NCBI GenBank assembly: GCA_964023275.1 | Contig: OZ029916.1 | Span: forward strand, 14,066,607-14,130,606 | Direction: 5' to 3' | DNA from: Norana najaformis | Lineage: Eukaryota > Annelida > Clitellata > Crassiclitellata > Hormogastridae | DNA: 64,000 nucleotides | Shown: in pieces, positions 60,401 through 64,000 of the stretch | Numbering within the stretch: position 1 is the stretch's first letter | Layout: the number at the start of each line of letters is the position of its first letter | The notes under the pieces: generated by a model | Database searches by the model: none | Told to the model about the DNA's origin: nothing | The model's input: the letters and a program-made list of their open reading frames with translations, nothing else | Made by a program: the position numbers and the translations under genes

Positions 60401-62510
60401 GAATGATTGCAGAGGAAGAAGGACTTGTCATTTGCAGAACATAAAACATCATCAAAGCCTATGGGAAATGAAGCTAAGTTTGGCTTTAAGGAACCATAGG
60501 CGAGGAAAAAGACAATTCCTCGACCAAGACCCATTTCCCTGCAGACAACATCCGTGTTTGTCATGGTCCAGTTGTCATCACAAACTGCCCACCAGGTTCT
60601 ATGATAGTAGACCCTCAGCTGACCTTCAAGAGAACTGGAATTTCCAGACGACTGTAGTCGAAGTCGTCTGCTATTGCCAGATGTCACCAGTGAAAGAGAT
60701 GAACAGTTCTGGCACATTCCACCAACTCGGGAAAGTAGGCTGTTGTTTGGGATGTAGCCGTACCCACTGACACACGAGGTACATGGATTGTTGACATCAT
60801 CAGCCATTTCCAGACAAGTATTGCAAGTGGAGGGACACAACAAGCAGCTTCCATTACCAACATACAGATACTGGGAAATGTTTGGACACTGAGCAGCTGC
60901 CTCAGCACCGAAACTCTCTGAAACAAGAAAAACAATTACATAATTTCGTGTAATTAATCATGAAACTGTAATCATGAATGTACTATAAAAGCATCTCTTA
61001 AGGCCTTTCAGATAGCTCAGTGTTCAATATCATGGTTAAACTGTAGCATTTAGTGTAAAAGAAGATTTAGATAGCACCACTTCAAGATATCTTACTTCCC
61101 AGTGTTAATAAAGCAGCAAACCAGTGATGCCAGTGATAACGAACCATTAACAAAGTACCAACAGTCAGAGGCAATCATTTTTACAACTCATCAGCAGCAT
61201 ATGCAGTCTTTCTCTTCGCATTCATGCATTGACCTTGCAGGGACCAAAATCCTGTTATCAGACAAAATTAAAACTCTCAGTGTCACCACCGACAACTCGC
61301 TCACTATGACTTCACACATATCTTCTATTGGTAGGTCTTGTTTCTACCATATCAGGGCATTTTGTTACATCAGGCATTATCTGATAGATGGCAATGCTAG
61401 GACAATTGCATGTGCACTCGATGATTCTCGATTAGACTATGCAAAAGTGGTGTCATGTGGTATAACCTCTTTTAACCTAAAAAAGCTCCAGATGGTTCGA
61501 AATTCTCTTTCTAGGTTTGGTACATCTTCATCTTCATCATTAAATGCATTAGATCACCTCCATAAACTCAAATGGCTTCCAGATGAACAGTGTATTAATT
61601 TAAGATTGCATGCTTGACCTTTTAATCCAAAAATACCAACCTTCCATAATATCTTTATACATTGCTAATCATAGTGCCTTCCAAGACTGTTGCATTCTTC
61701 TGATACTGGCTTCTTGCTAGAACCTAAGTTCAGGACAAATGTATGATCATGTGCTTTTAGCTGCTGTGCTCCTCATATTTGGAATTGTCTACCACAAAAG
61801 GTCCAACTTGCCAAATCATTTTCATCATTTAAATCAGTTGTCAAGACTCACTATTTTACTCTGGCTTTTGCATAACTCCATAAGATGGCCCCATAGCGAA
61901 CGTGCATCCGTGCCTCAGATTCAGATTTACTGACCTTGTGCGCATTAAAAGTGTTTTTAATAAAAACAATAAATAAATAAAACGAGTCTATCAACAAAAA
62001 GTAGAAACTCACAAAAATACCAAATCATGCAAATTTTAGATGAAGAAGGCACAACCATAAGATCCTGTTTGCTCAAACCCTAAGTGTTGCATAAAAGAAA
62101 GAAGGAAATGAGCAGCTGATGTAAGACCTTTCTTTAACTGTAAAGTACAGTGTGTGACAAAGTGAGATAATCAACAGAACGTGAACAGAGTTCACCTGGA
62201 TAAAAACAACAGGTGTGGTATCTGTTCCATCTTTTCCTTTATTAGATACCAGCACCATGCACACAGCCTGGCATTTAATGAAAACAATGGTCACTCTGGA
62301 TATCAATGCATGGACATCATTATTACATTCTGGACATTATCATTAAATTCTGCAACATATAATACAATACAACACAACTGTAATTTGATGCCCTTCTTAC
62401 AAAGTCACAAATGGTTGAAGATTGATAGAAAAACTGTTTTAAGATTGTTTAACATACATGTACTTACCAAAATGCAAAATAGTCTGTAGCCATACTAGGA
62501 CAAGAATCAT
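20910..62510 (-). CDS. Large type I transmembrane receptor: SRCR, furin-like, Ig and FN3-like domains
   Basis: Twenty-one coding exons join on the minus strand: 62510-62468, 60917-59364, 59010-58922, 57978-57850, 54498-54297, 52996-52828, 51251-51127, 48537-48415, 46828-46682, 46401-46250, 43824-43704, 42010-41850, 40325-40208, 38130-37990, 37268-37104, 36769-36571, 33612-33500, 27319-27139, 26360-26200, 25668-23963, 21422-20910. Intron phases agree at every junction and the total is 6,312 nt including the stop, about 2,103 residues. Approximate domains: signal peptide 1-20, Cys-rich 25-90, SRCR1 98-207, furin-like repeats 209-505, SRCR2 511-614, Cys-rich 615-672, Ig1 675-770, Ig2 771-860, Ig3 861-951, Ig4 952-1044, Ig5 1045-1146, FN3-like 1147-1250, transmembrane 1259-1283, cytoplasmic tail to 2103. 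No family name is assigned. A cell-surface adhesion or recognition role is inferred from the domains. Least certain are the exon 17/18 join and the weak donors of exons 12 and 16. Confidence 0.85.
21583..21660. repeat. (ATGT)n microsatellite in receptor intron 20
   Basis: About 18 TATG units with one interruption (TGTACATG). Confidence 0.95.
22690..23062 (+). mobile_element. CR1/L2-like LINE fragment, start of RT
   Basis: Reads [38 protein letters not shown] and [13 protein letters not shown]. The fragment ends abruptly. It lies in intron 20, opposite to the gene. Confidence 0.8.
23963..25668 (-). CDS. Receptor exon 20: main cytoplasmic tail
   Basis: 1,706 nt, phase 1 in and phase 0 out, donor GTATGA. 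It encodes residues about 1365-1933, hydrophilic and probably disordered, with no kinase, phosphatase, death or SH2 domain that I recognise. Visible features are an acidic Tyr start (IDYYEEDDW), two copies of SSDPxxYxxSEE (about 1411 and 1433), a Trp- and Lys-rich basic stretch (about 1541-1564), and a C-terminal Tyr cluster ([21 protein letters not shown]; about 1884-1933) that could bind SH2 proteins. The acceptor TTTAAAG is weak but is the one that keeps frame with exon 19; the open frame continues upstream to 25828, but that part reads as intron. Confidence 0.85.
26200..26360 (-). CDS. Receptor exon 19: juxtamembrane cytoplasmic segment
   Basis: 161 nt, phase 2 in and phase 1 out, donor GTAAGT. 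It encodes a low-complexity Ser/Ala-rich segment ending [17 protein letters not shown]. Two in-frame acceptors three bases apart (after 26361 and 26358) would differ by one residue. Confidence 0.8.
27139..27319 (-). CDS. Receptor exon 18: transmembrane helix
   Basis: 181 nt, phase 1 in and phase 2 out, acceptor TTCCTTACAG and donor GTGACT. It encodes [10 protein letters not shown], then a hydrophobic helix of about 25 residues ([18 protein letters not shown] and onward), then a Cys- and Lys-rich stop-transfer end ([17 protein letters not shown]). Orientation is type I because a signal peptide lies far upstream. Confidence 0.9.
27415..27540 (-). repeat. LINE-3'-end-like repeat, copy 1 of 3
   Basis: GCCTTTTAAGTACCTC to GGCTCAGATAACTAGAAGAG is alignable by eye with 35115-35300 and 44025-44205. 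All three copies have the same orientation. Confidence 0.6.
27640..28770. other. Part of receptor intron 17, nothing recognised
   Basis: No exon with the right phase (0 to 1) was found here for the uncertain exon 17/18 junction. Confidence 0.4.
29020..29770 (+). mobile_element. CR1/L2-like LINE fragment, AP-endonuclease domain
   Basis: Broken frames read [32 protein letters not shown], an ITGDFS-like block near 29480, and [20 protein letters not shown], the order of an AP endonuclease of CR1/L2 elements. A related fragment is at 42150-42850. Confidence 0.75.
29866..30050 (+). mobile_element. tRNA-derived SINE, second copy of the 16.59-kb family
   Basis: A-box-like TAGCTAATAGGTTAGAGCAC and B box AGGTTCAAGCCTCCCC, then GTCATTAGACAGTGACGCTT and AATAAATGCAGAAATAAT at the end, as in the 16.6-kb copy. 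Confidence 0.75.
30560..31050 (-). mobile_element. LINE C-terminal and 3' fragment
   Basis: The minus-strand frame reads [16 protein letters not shown] and [16 protein letters not shown], a decayed LHWLPVxFRIxFKI block. The 30580-30750 part is shared with 11815-12010. Confidence 0.65.
31312..31885 (+). mobile_element. LINE C-terminal copy inserted in an older repeat
   Basis: 31340-31815 matches the last 0.5 kb of the 4.1-kb LINE ([57 protein letters not shown]). The flanks (31312-31340 and 31820-31885, ending in ATTAGATTAGATTAG) match the two halves of the repeat at 56927-57060, which lacks the LINE. Confidence 0.8.
32582..32606. repeat. (ATG)n microsatellite
   Basis: Eight ATG/GAT units next to the SINE to its right, perhaps derived from its tail. 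Confidence 0.9.
32608..32805 (-). mobile_element. tRNA-derived SINE, minus strand
   Basis: Read on the minus strand it starts GTGGTGTAGTGGTATGGTTG (A box), then GTTGTGGGTTTGAATCTGCC (B box), and continues through GGGAAACCACCTCACTCATC to the (CAT)n tract. Confidence 0.75.
33500..33612 (-). CDS. Receptor exon 17: FN3-like region, second part
   Basis: Phase 2 in, acceptor TTCTTAG. It encodes [16 protein letters not shown] and [18 protein letters not shown]; the VxGDGxxY motif is seen in RPTP membrane-proximal FN3-like segments. Two overlapping donors exist. A cut after 33500 leaves phase 1 and joins the transmembrane exon directly. A cut after 33498 uses a better GTAAGT but leaves phase 0 and would need one more exon that I could not find. 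Confidence 0.7.
34380..34545 (+). mobile_element. LINE- or SINE-3'-end-like remnant with (GAAT)n tail
   Basis: GGAGGAGTGCAATATAAATG followed by CTCCCAATAAATGAATAAG and (GAAT)n resembles a non-LTR element 3' end. No coding part was recognised. Confidence 0.4.
34760..34850 (-). mobile_element. LINE 3' end remnant
   Basis: On the minus strand it reads GGTGCCTTTGATGAG-like sequence then AAAGTGGCACTGTACAATTT, like the 3' end of the 4.1-kb LINE. Confidence 0.55.
35115..35300 (-). repeat. LINE-3'-end-like repeat, copy 2 of 3
   Basis: TTAATATAGCGCCTTTTAGATA to GTCATCACTTGTGGGCTCC matches the copies at 27.4 and 44.0 kb. The repeat may run on to about 35620. Confidence 0.6.
35654..36227. mobile_element. 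574-bp MITE with pogo/Tigger-like ends
   Basis: Ends are CAGTGCGGTTGCATTAACGCG and, inverted, CAGTGCAGACTCGTTAACGCG, flanked on both sides by TA. Further in, GTATGTCCCC and the inverse GGCATGTCTCCCC continue the inverted symmetry. There is no coding capacity. CpG-rich compared with its surroundings and sharply bounded, so it may be fairly young. Located in intron 16. Confidence 0.85.
36571..36769 (-). CDS. Receptor exon 16: FN3/RPTP-ectodomain-like region, first part
   Basis: 199 nt, phase 1 in and phase 2 out. It starts [13 protein letters not shown] and contains [10 protein letters not shown], a pattern reminiscent of the membrane-proximal fibronectin-III-like region of receptor protein tyrosine phosphatases. 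The assignment is by resemblance only. The donor AAA|GTTAGT is weak, like that of exon 12. Confidence 0.65.
37104..37268 (-). CDS. Receptor exon 15: Ig5, second half (Cys replaced)
   Basis: 165 nt, phase 1 at both ends, acceptor TATTTCAG and donor GTGAGT. It encodes [18 protein letters not shown] and [17 protein letters not shown], a clear Ig E-G region. The GxYxC cysteine position reads Val (GNYTV). Confidence 0.85.
37990..38130 (-). CDS. Receptor exon 14: Ig5, first half (Cys replaced)
   Basis: 141 nt, phase 1 at both ends, donor GTGAGT. It encodes [25 protein letters not shown] and [12 protein letters not shown]. The alignable B-strand cysteine is a tryptophan (codon TGG), while the C-strand Trp (VWYRNG) is kept. 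Confidence 0.8.
38955..39215 (+). mobile_element. tRNA-derived SINE
   Basis: A-box-like CAGTAGCACATTTGGTCTGT, anticodon-arm-like AATCAAAAGATTGCAGG, B-box-like GCAGGTCTGAGCCTGCTGG. Positioned in intron 13. Confidence 0.6.
39444..39548 (+). repeat. 52-bp tandem duplication
   Basis: ATTAAACCTAACAAACCC appears twice, 52 bp apart, each followed by GTGTTTGATAATGGTA. Confidence 0.85.
40080..40145 (+). mobile_element. LINE 3' end remnant
   Basis: TTGAAGTGGCACTATATAAA then TTCCAATTACAATTA, the same 3' end type as at 2.64-2.75 kb. It lies just outside exon 13. Confidence 0.6.
40208..40325 (-). CDS. Receptor exon 13: Ig4, second half
   Basis: 118 nt, phase 0 in and phase 1 out. It encodes [20 protein letters not shown], the E-F strands and the second Cys of Ig4. 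Acceptor is TGTTTAG, donor GTCAGG. Confidence 0.8.
41751..41812 (-). other. Exon-like 62-nt cassette between receptor exons 12 and 13
   Basis: It has a good acceptor (TTTTACTTAG) and donor (CAG|GTAAAT) and an open frame ([20 protein letters not shown]). Its length is not a multiple of three. Inclusion after exon 12 would create a TAA at the first full codon of exon 13. It may be a poison exon or a chance match. Confidence 0.35.
41850..42010 (-). CDS. Receptor exon 12: Ig4, first half
   Basis: 161 nt, phase 1 in and phase 0 out. It encodes [19 protein letters not shown] and [10 protein letters not shown], the first half of Ig4. The donor AAA|GTTAGA is weak. Direct joining to exon 13 restores a 40-residue Trp-to-Cys spacing equal to that of Ig2, which supports this end. 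Confidence 0.75.
42150..42850 (+). mobile_element. CR1/L2-like LINE fragment, AP-endonuclease domain
   Basis: Broken frames align by eye with the 29.0-29.8 kb copy: the TTGACTCTGGAAATTGGCAC segment, [20 protein letters not shown], and [10 protein letters not shown]-like end. Located in intron 11. Confidence 0.7.
42880..43225 (+). mobile_element. LINE C-terminal and 3' end fragment
   Basis: Contains decayed LHWLPV and FWYDLP blocks (43070-43100) and a 3' end GTGAGGTTTTTAAAATGTGC, similar to 640-670 and 46130-46165. Confidence 0.65.
43704..43824 (-). CDS. Receptor exon 11: Ig3, second half
   Basis: 121 nt, phase 0 in and phase 1 out. It encodes [21 protein letters not shown], cut here to its key residues: GTL, SSGFYKC and AQN. 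It ends VTVT. Donor is GTGAGA. Confidence 0.85.
44025..44205 (-). repeat. LINE-3'-end-like repeat, copy 3 of 3
   Basis: TTAATATAGCACCTTCTAAG to GTCGCCACTGGTGGGCTAC, matching copies at 27.4 and 35.1 kb. Confidence 0.65.
44206..44760 (+). mobile_element. LINE C-terminal fragment
   Basis: Frames read [31 protein letters not shown] and [20 protein letters not shown], the post-RT region of CR1/L2 elements, with a stop and shifts. Confidence 0.75.
45850..46175 (+). mobile_element. LINE C-terminal and 3' end fragment
   Basis: Ends GTTAGGTTCTTAAAAGGTGC then CATATAAATA, the same 3' end type as at 43.2 kb, preceded by a [18 protein letters not shown] remnant of the WNxLP block. Confidence 0.6.
46250..46401 (-). 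CDS. Receptor exon 10: Ig3, first half
   Basis: 152 nt, phase 1 in and phase 0 out. It encodes [29 protein letters not shown], the B-C region of an Ig domain with Cys and Trp. The donor GTAACT is somewhat weak, but exon 11 follows in frame. Confidence 0.8.
46682..46828 (-). CDS. Receptor exon 9: Ig2, second half
   Basis: 147 nt, phase 1 at both ends. It encodes [13 protein letters not shown] and ends ANITVK. The spacing from the Trp of exon 8 to this Cys is about 40 residues, normal for the fold. Donor is GTAAAG. Confidence 0.85.
48415..48537 (-). CDS. Receptor exon 8: Ig2, first half
   Basis: 123 nt, phase 1 at both ends, acceptor TTTTTTTAG and donor GTAGGT. It encodes [10 protein letters not shown] and VTWFKDG, the first half of an I-set-like Ig domain. 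Confidence 0.8.
48726..48910 (+). repeat. 37-bp minisatellite, five units
   Basis: Units of AGTTGGGCTGCTTATAAGG plus GTNTTATCAATTGTCAGG repeat five times with a few substitutions. Located in intron 7. Confidence 0.95.
49400..49960 (+). mobile_element. RTE-like LINE C-terminal fragment
   Basis: Reads [29 protein letters not shown], then in other frames remnants of the KLxLYRxY...C region. This order is typical of RTE-type elements, unlike the CR1/L2 copies elsewhere. Confidence 0.6.
50390..50890 (-). mobile_element. RTE-like LINE C-terminal fragment
   Basis: On the minus strand it reads [35 protein letters not shown] and, later, GRPWLHWICK-like and [11 protein letters not shown]-like blocks with breaks. 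These mark the C-terminus of RTE-type elements. Confidence 0.7.
51127..51251 (-). CDS. Receptor exon 7: Ig1, second half
   Basis: 125 nt, phase 2 in and phase 1 out. It encodes GTLTIFQPS and [12 protein letters not shown], the E-F strands with the second disulfide cysteine, closing Ig1. Donor is GTATGA. Confidence 0.85.
51780..52065 (+). mobile_element. LINE C-terminal fragment
   Basis: Reads [13 protein letters not shown] and [15 protein letters not shown], the WNxLP and FKxxLKTxLF blocks, followed by a short 3' end. Confidence 0.65.
52085..52470 (+). mobile_element. LINE C-terminal fragment
   Basis: Reads [17 protein letters not shown] and a decayed [10 protein letters not shown] block, with a 3' end similar to that of the previous copy. 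A related piece ends the window at 63870-64000. Confidence 0.5.
52828..52996 (-). CDS. Receptor exon 6: Ig1, first half
   Basis: 169 nt, phase 1 in and phase 2 out, acceptor TTGCAG and donor GTGAGT. It encodes the B- and C-strand part of an Ig domain: VLPCPVSN and [10 protein letters not shown], giving the first disulfide cysteine and the invariant tryptophan. Confidence 0.85.
53250..54100. other. Unassigned insertion-like segment in intron 5
   Basis: More GC- and CT-rich than its surroundings, with a (CT)n tract at 53792-53813. C-rich stretches with shared words (CCTTCCTCCCC, GTCTGCAT) lie on both sides at about 53140-53220 and 54125-54230. I cannot name a family. Confidence 0.3.
54297..54498 (-). 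CDS. Receptor exon 5: end of SRCR2 and Cys-rich linker
   Basis: 202 nt, phase 0 in and phase 1 out, donor GTGAGC. It starts with VAGVRCSGP, the typical C-terminus of an SRCR domain, and continues with a Cys-rich segment ([29 protein letters not shown]) resembling furin-like or ephrin-receptor-like Cys repeats. It joins SRCR2 to the first Ig domain. Confidence 0.8.
54840..55218 (+). mobile_element. LINE C-terminal fragment nested in the pogo element
   Basis: Reads [35 protein letters not shown] and ends with an (AAT)n tail at 55196-55218. Confidence 0.75.
56927..57060 (-). mobile_element. Short non-LTR repeat with (ATTAG)n tail
   Basis: On the minus strand it reads AACCCAGCTTCTCCAGTGG through GGCACTATAGAAGTC to ATTAGATTAGATTAGATTAG. 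It is the uninterrupted version of the repeat at 31312-31885. Confidence 0.7.
57850..57978 (-). CDS. Receptor exon 4: SRCR2, later part
   Basis: 129 nt, phase 0 at both ends, acceptor TTTGTAG and donor GTAAGC. It encodes [13 protein letters not shown] followed by [13 protein letters not shown], the C-terminal half of SRCR2. At the place where group A domains normally have the HNC cysteine this reads TNF, so one cysteine of the usual six is missing. Confidence 0.8.
57990..58915. other. Receptor intron 3, nothing recognised
   Basis: Short ATTAATATTAATTAATATTA tract near 58375. No further exon found. Confidence 0.5.
58922..59010 (-). CDS. Receptor exon 3: SRCR2 core
   Basis: A short 89-nt exon that is easily missed. 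It encodes [10 protein letters not shown] and [15 protein letters not shown], the conserved middle of an SRCR domain. It is entered in phase 1 and left in phase 0, exactly what the flanking exons need. Acceptor is GTATAG, donor is GTAAGT. Without it SRCR2 would lack its WGxxC and VVCRQLG motifs. Confidence 0.85.
59364..60917 (-). CDS. Receptor exon 2: Cys-rich start, SRCR1, furin-like repeats, start of SRCR2
   Basis: This 1,554-nt exon is phase 1 at both ends, with acceptor TTTCAG and donor GTGAGC. It encodes a short CxxC-rich segment, then SRCR domain 1 with the hallmarks [19 protein letters not shown] and IGVRCSG and six cysteines, the group A pattern. It continues with about 300 residues of furin-like repeats of the form CPxGYxxD..C..C...C..C, of the kind found in receptor tyrosine kinase ectodomains and furins. 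The exon ends inside SRCR2 just after [18 protein letters not shown]. Several NxS/T sites suggest glycosylation. SRCR1 lies in one exon while SRCR2 is split over four. Confidence 0.9.
61150..61980 (+). mobile_element. CR1/L2-like LINE, post-RT region and 3' end
   Basis: Reads [51 protein letters not shown] and HKLKWLP, then a decayed WNCLPQKV block and an (AATAA)n-like tail. Inserted opposite to the gene in intron 1. Confidence 0.8.
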
Positions 62511-62528
62511 GATATCAAACTCAAAATC
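62468..62528 (-). CDS. Receptor exon 1: start codon and signal peptide
   Basis: The ATG is at 62510 and the exon encodes [14 protein letters not shown], a hydrophobic stretch typical of a signal-peptide core. It ends in phase 1 at a strong donor (G|GTAAGT). A good acceptor (CCCTTTCAG) lies 18 nt before the ATG, so exon 1 probably starts at 62528 and is preceded by a non-coding 5' exon that I could not place. The next exon completes the cleavage region ([11 protein letters not shown]). Confidence 0.75.
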
Positions 62529-62576
62529 CTGAAAGGGAAAACCATTTAGACTATATGAGATTAATTAAGCAACAGA

Positions 62577-62603
62577 ATATATATATAAATATATATATAT
62601 ATC
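62577..62603. repeat. (TA)n-rich microsatellite
   Basis: Imperfect AT repeat just upstream of the signal-peptide exon. Confidence 0.85.
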
Positions 62604-63224
62604 AGCAGCTTTCACCACACCACACAGCTCCACCATCCCACACCAAAGATGCCGACTTACTGGTACCAAAAAAGCTGAATGAGGCAATCCCGTGAAATGC
62701 TGCACTACCAGTGAAGCAATTGGTGTACACCAGGTAATATGAATCACTCGACCATGTCTGATTAGGCCAAACATCTGCTGATCAGCATTCTAATGATCAC
62801 TGGCTAGTGCACATTCGCTTGACATGGCCACGCATGCAAGAATAGGAAACATGGAACTCTGCACATGTACAGTAAATATGCAGGTGCTGAGAAGTGCCAG
62901 GATAATCAGTTCTTACATTACATTACACAGAACTTAGATATAATCTCAACCACTATCTCTGTTCTACCCAACGTGTGACACCAGAAAACAACAGATAACA
63001 TATGGCTTACGGTGAATTTTAACTTTGCAACAATATATACAGTTAAAGGCAGCTTATATGCTGACAATTTTTCTTCACGTTTCACTCTCTCAGTTAAAAG
63101 ACTATAATATTAAATTGATTATCAAATTTATGTTAAAAGTTTCTTTATTCTTATCTGTTACTTTTATGATTTGGAGAATATATCAAAAAATATACTGCGA
63201 ACATAACATTGCGCTGCTTAGTCC

Positions 63225-63670
63225 ACAAGTAAAACTGAAGCCACAAGTAACAAAGAAAGGAAGAAGGAAGCAACATGTAAGGAATTAAGAAAGAAGCCAC
63301 AAGTAACAAAGAAAGGAAGAAGGAAGCAACATGTAAGGAATTAAGAAAGAAGCCACAAGTAACAAAGAAAGGAAGAAGGAAGCAACATGTAAGGAATTAA
63401 GAAAGAAGCCACAAGTAACAAAGAAAGGAAGAAGGAAGCAACACGTAAGGAATTAAGAAAGAAGTCACAAGTAACAAAGTAAGCAAAAAAGCCACAAGTA
63501 ATGAAGGAAGGAAGAAGGGAGCAACAAGAAAAGAAGTAAGAAAGAGGCCACAAATAAGGATGGAAGTGAGAAAGAAGTCACAAATAGGGAAGGAAAGAAC
63601 AAAGAAGCCACAAGTAAGGATGGAAGAAAGAAGTCGCAAATAAGAAAGGAAGGAAGAAAGAAGCAACAGA
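63225..63670 (+). repeat. 56-bp purine-rich minisatellite
   Basis: At least four units start CCACAAGTAACAAAG at 63241, 63297, 63353 and 63409 with near-perfect 56-bp spacing. More diverged and shorter units follow to about 63670. The plus strand is almost all purine apart from short CC, AC and T-containing words. Confidence 0.95.
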
Positions 63671-63869
63671 ATTCTGAGTCCAGAGCTGTAACTAAAACAT
63701 CAAAATTTCAACACATTACCCTCCATACTGCAATCATGACTTCGTACTGAACAAAGAATACAGTTTAAAACACATCTAACAGATGACAAAGTAATACACA
63801 ATGGGCAGCCGACTTATATTTAATCTTTGCTTGCCCCTTGGATTAAAAAATATTGCCAAGCCAGAACAG

Positions 63870-64000
63870 TAATGCATTCCTTGACTTTTGGTTGCTGGCC
63901 CAAAAACTCTTGAATTCGCTACTTGTTTCTGTCTGTTATGGTGGTTCTGTGATGTCACTAGGTCAGGGTCAAAGTCCCACCTTTTTGTATTGCTAATCCT
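63870..64000 (+). mobile_element. LINE C-terminal fragment, cut by the window end
   Basis: GACTTTTGGTTGCTGGCCC and TTGAATTCGCTACTTGTTTC resemble the 52.2-52.3 kb copy (GGTTGCTGGCTCAAGGCTC and so on). Confidence 0.5.

Noticed and set aside
63225-63670. CRISPR-like array
   Set aside because: Units are head-to-tail without unique spacers, and the DNA is animal; it is a minisatellite.

Overview
The window is animal nuclear DNA, AT-rich and loaded with old transposon remnants. It is eukaryotic because coding blocks are split by GT-AG introns, reading frames continue across them in matching phase, and the repeats are animal types: CR1/L2-like and RTE-like LINEs, tRNA-derived SINEs, and hAT and pogo DNA transposons. 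The species cannot be fixed from the sequence. An invertebrate is most likely; SRCR, furin-like and Ig domains in one receptor would suit a sponge or another early-branching or invertebrate lineage, but this is inference.

One host gene dominates. It runs on the minus strand from a start codon at 62510 to a stop at 20910. I could join 21 coding exons by splice sites and reading phase, giving about 2,103 residues. In order the protein has a signal peptide, a short Cys-rich start, SRCR domain 1, a run of furin-like Cys-rich repeats, SRCR domain 2, another Cys-rich stretch, five Ig domains, a fibronectin-III/RPTP-ectodomain-like region, one transmembrane helix, and a cytoplasmic tail of about 820 residues. 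The tail shows no kinase or phosphatase domain. It looks like a cell-surface adhesion, recognition or scavenger-type receptor that signals through tyrosine motifs.

Layout on the plus scale: 1-20.9 kb is intergenic. It holds LINE fragments (the longest at 4.12-6.06 kb), a hAT-like element with a BED zinc finger (8.19-9.33 kb), a tRNA-derived SINE cluster (15.6-16.8 kb) and long AT-rich stretches in which I see no gene. From 20.9 to 27.3 kb lie the tail and transmembrane exons. From 27.3 to 33.5 kb is a long intron full of LINE/SINE debris. From 33.5 to 54.5 kb are the FN3-like and Ig exons, with a 574-bp pogo-type MITE, more LINEs and a 37-bp minisatellite in the introns. A 2.9-kb pogo/DDE_1 transposon with a LINE nested in it occupies 54.55-57.49 kb. 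From 57.8 to 62.5 kb lie the SRCR and furin exons and the signal-peptide exon. Upstream of the gene (62.5-64 kb) is a purine-rich 56-bp minisatellite.

Points most worth a second look: Ig domain 5 has lost both disulfide cysteines; a 62-nt cassette with good splice sites would put a stop in Ig domain 4 if included; SRCR2 has an unpaired cysteine; and the tail carries a duplicated tyrosine motif and a basic amphipathic segment.
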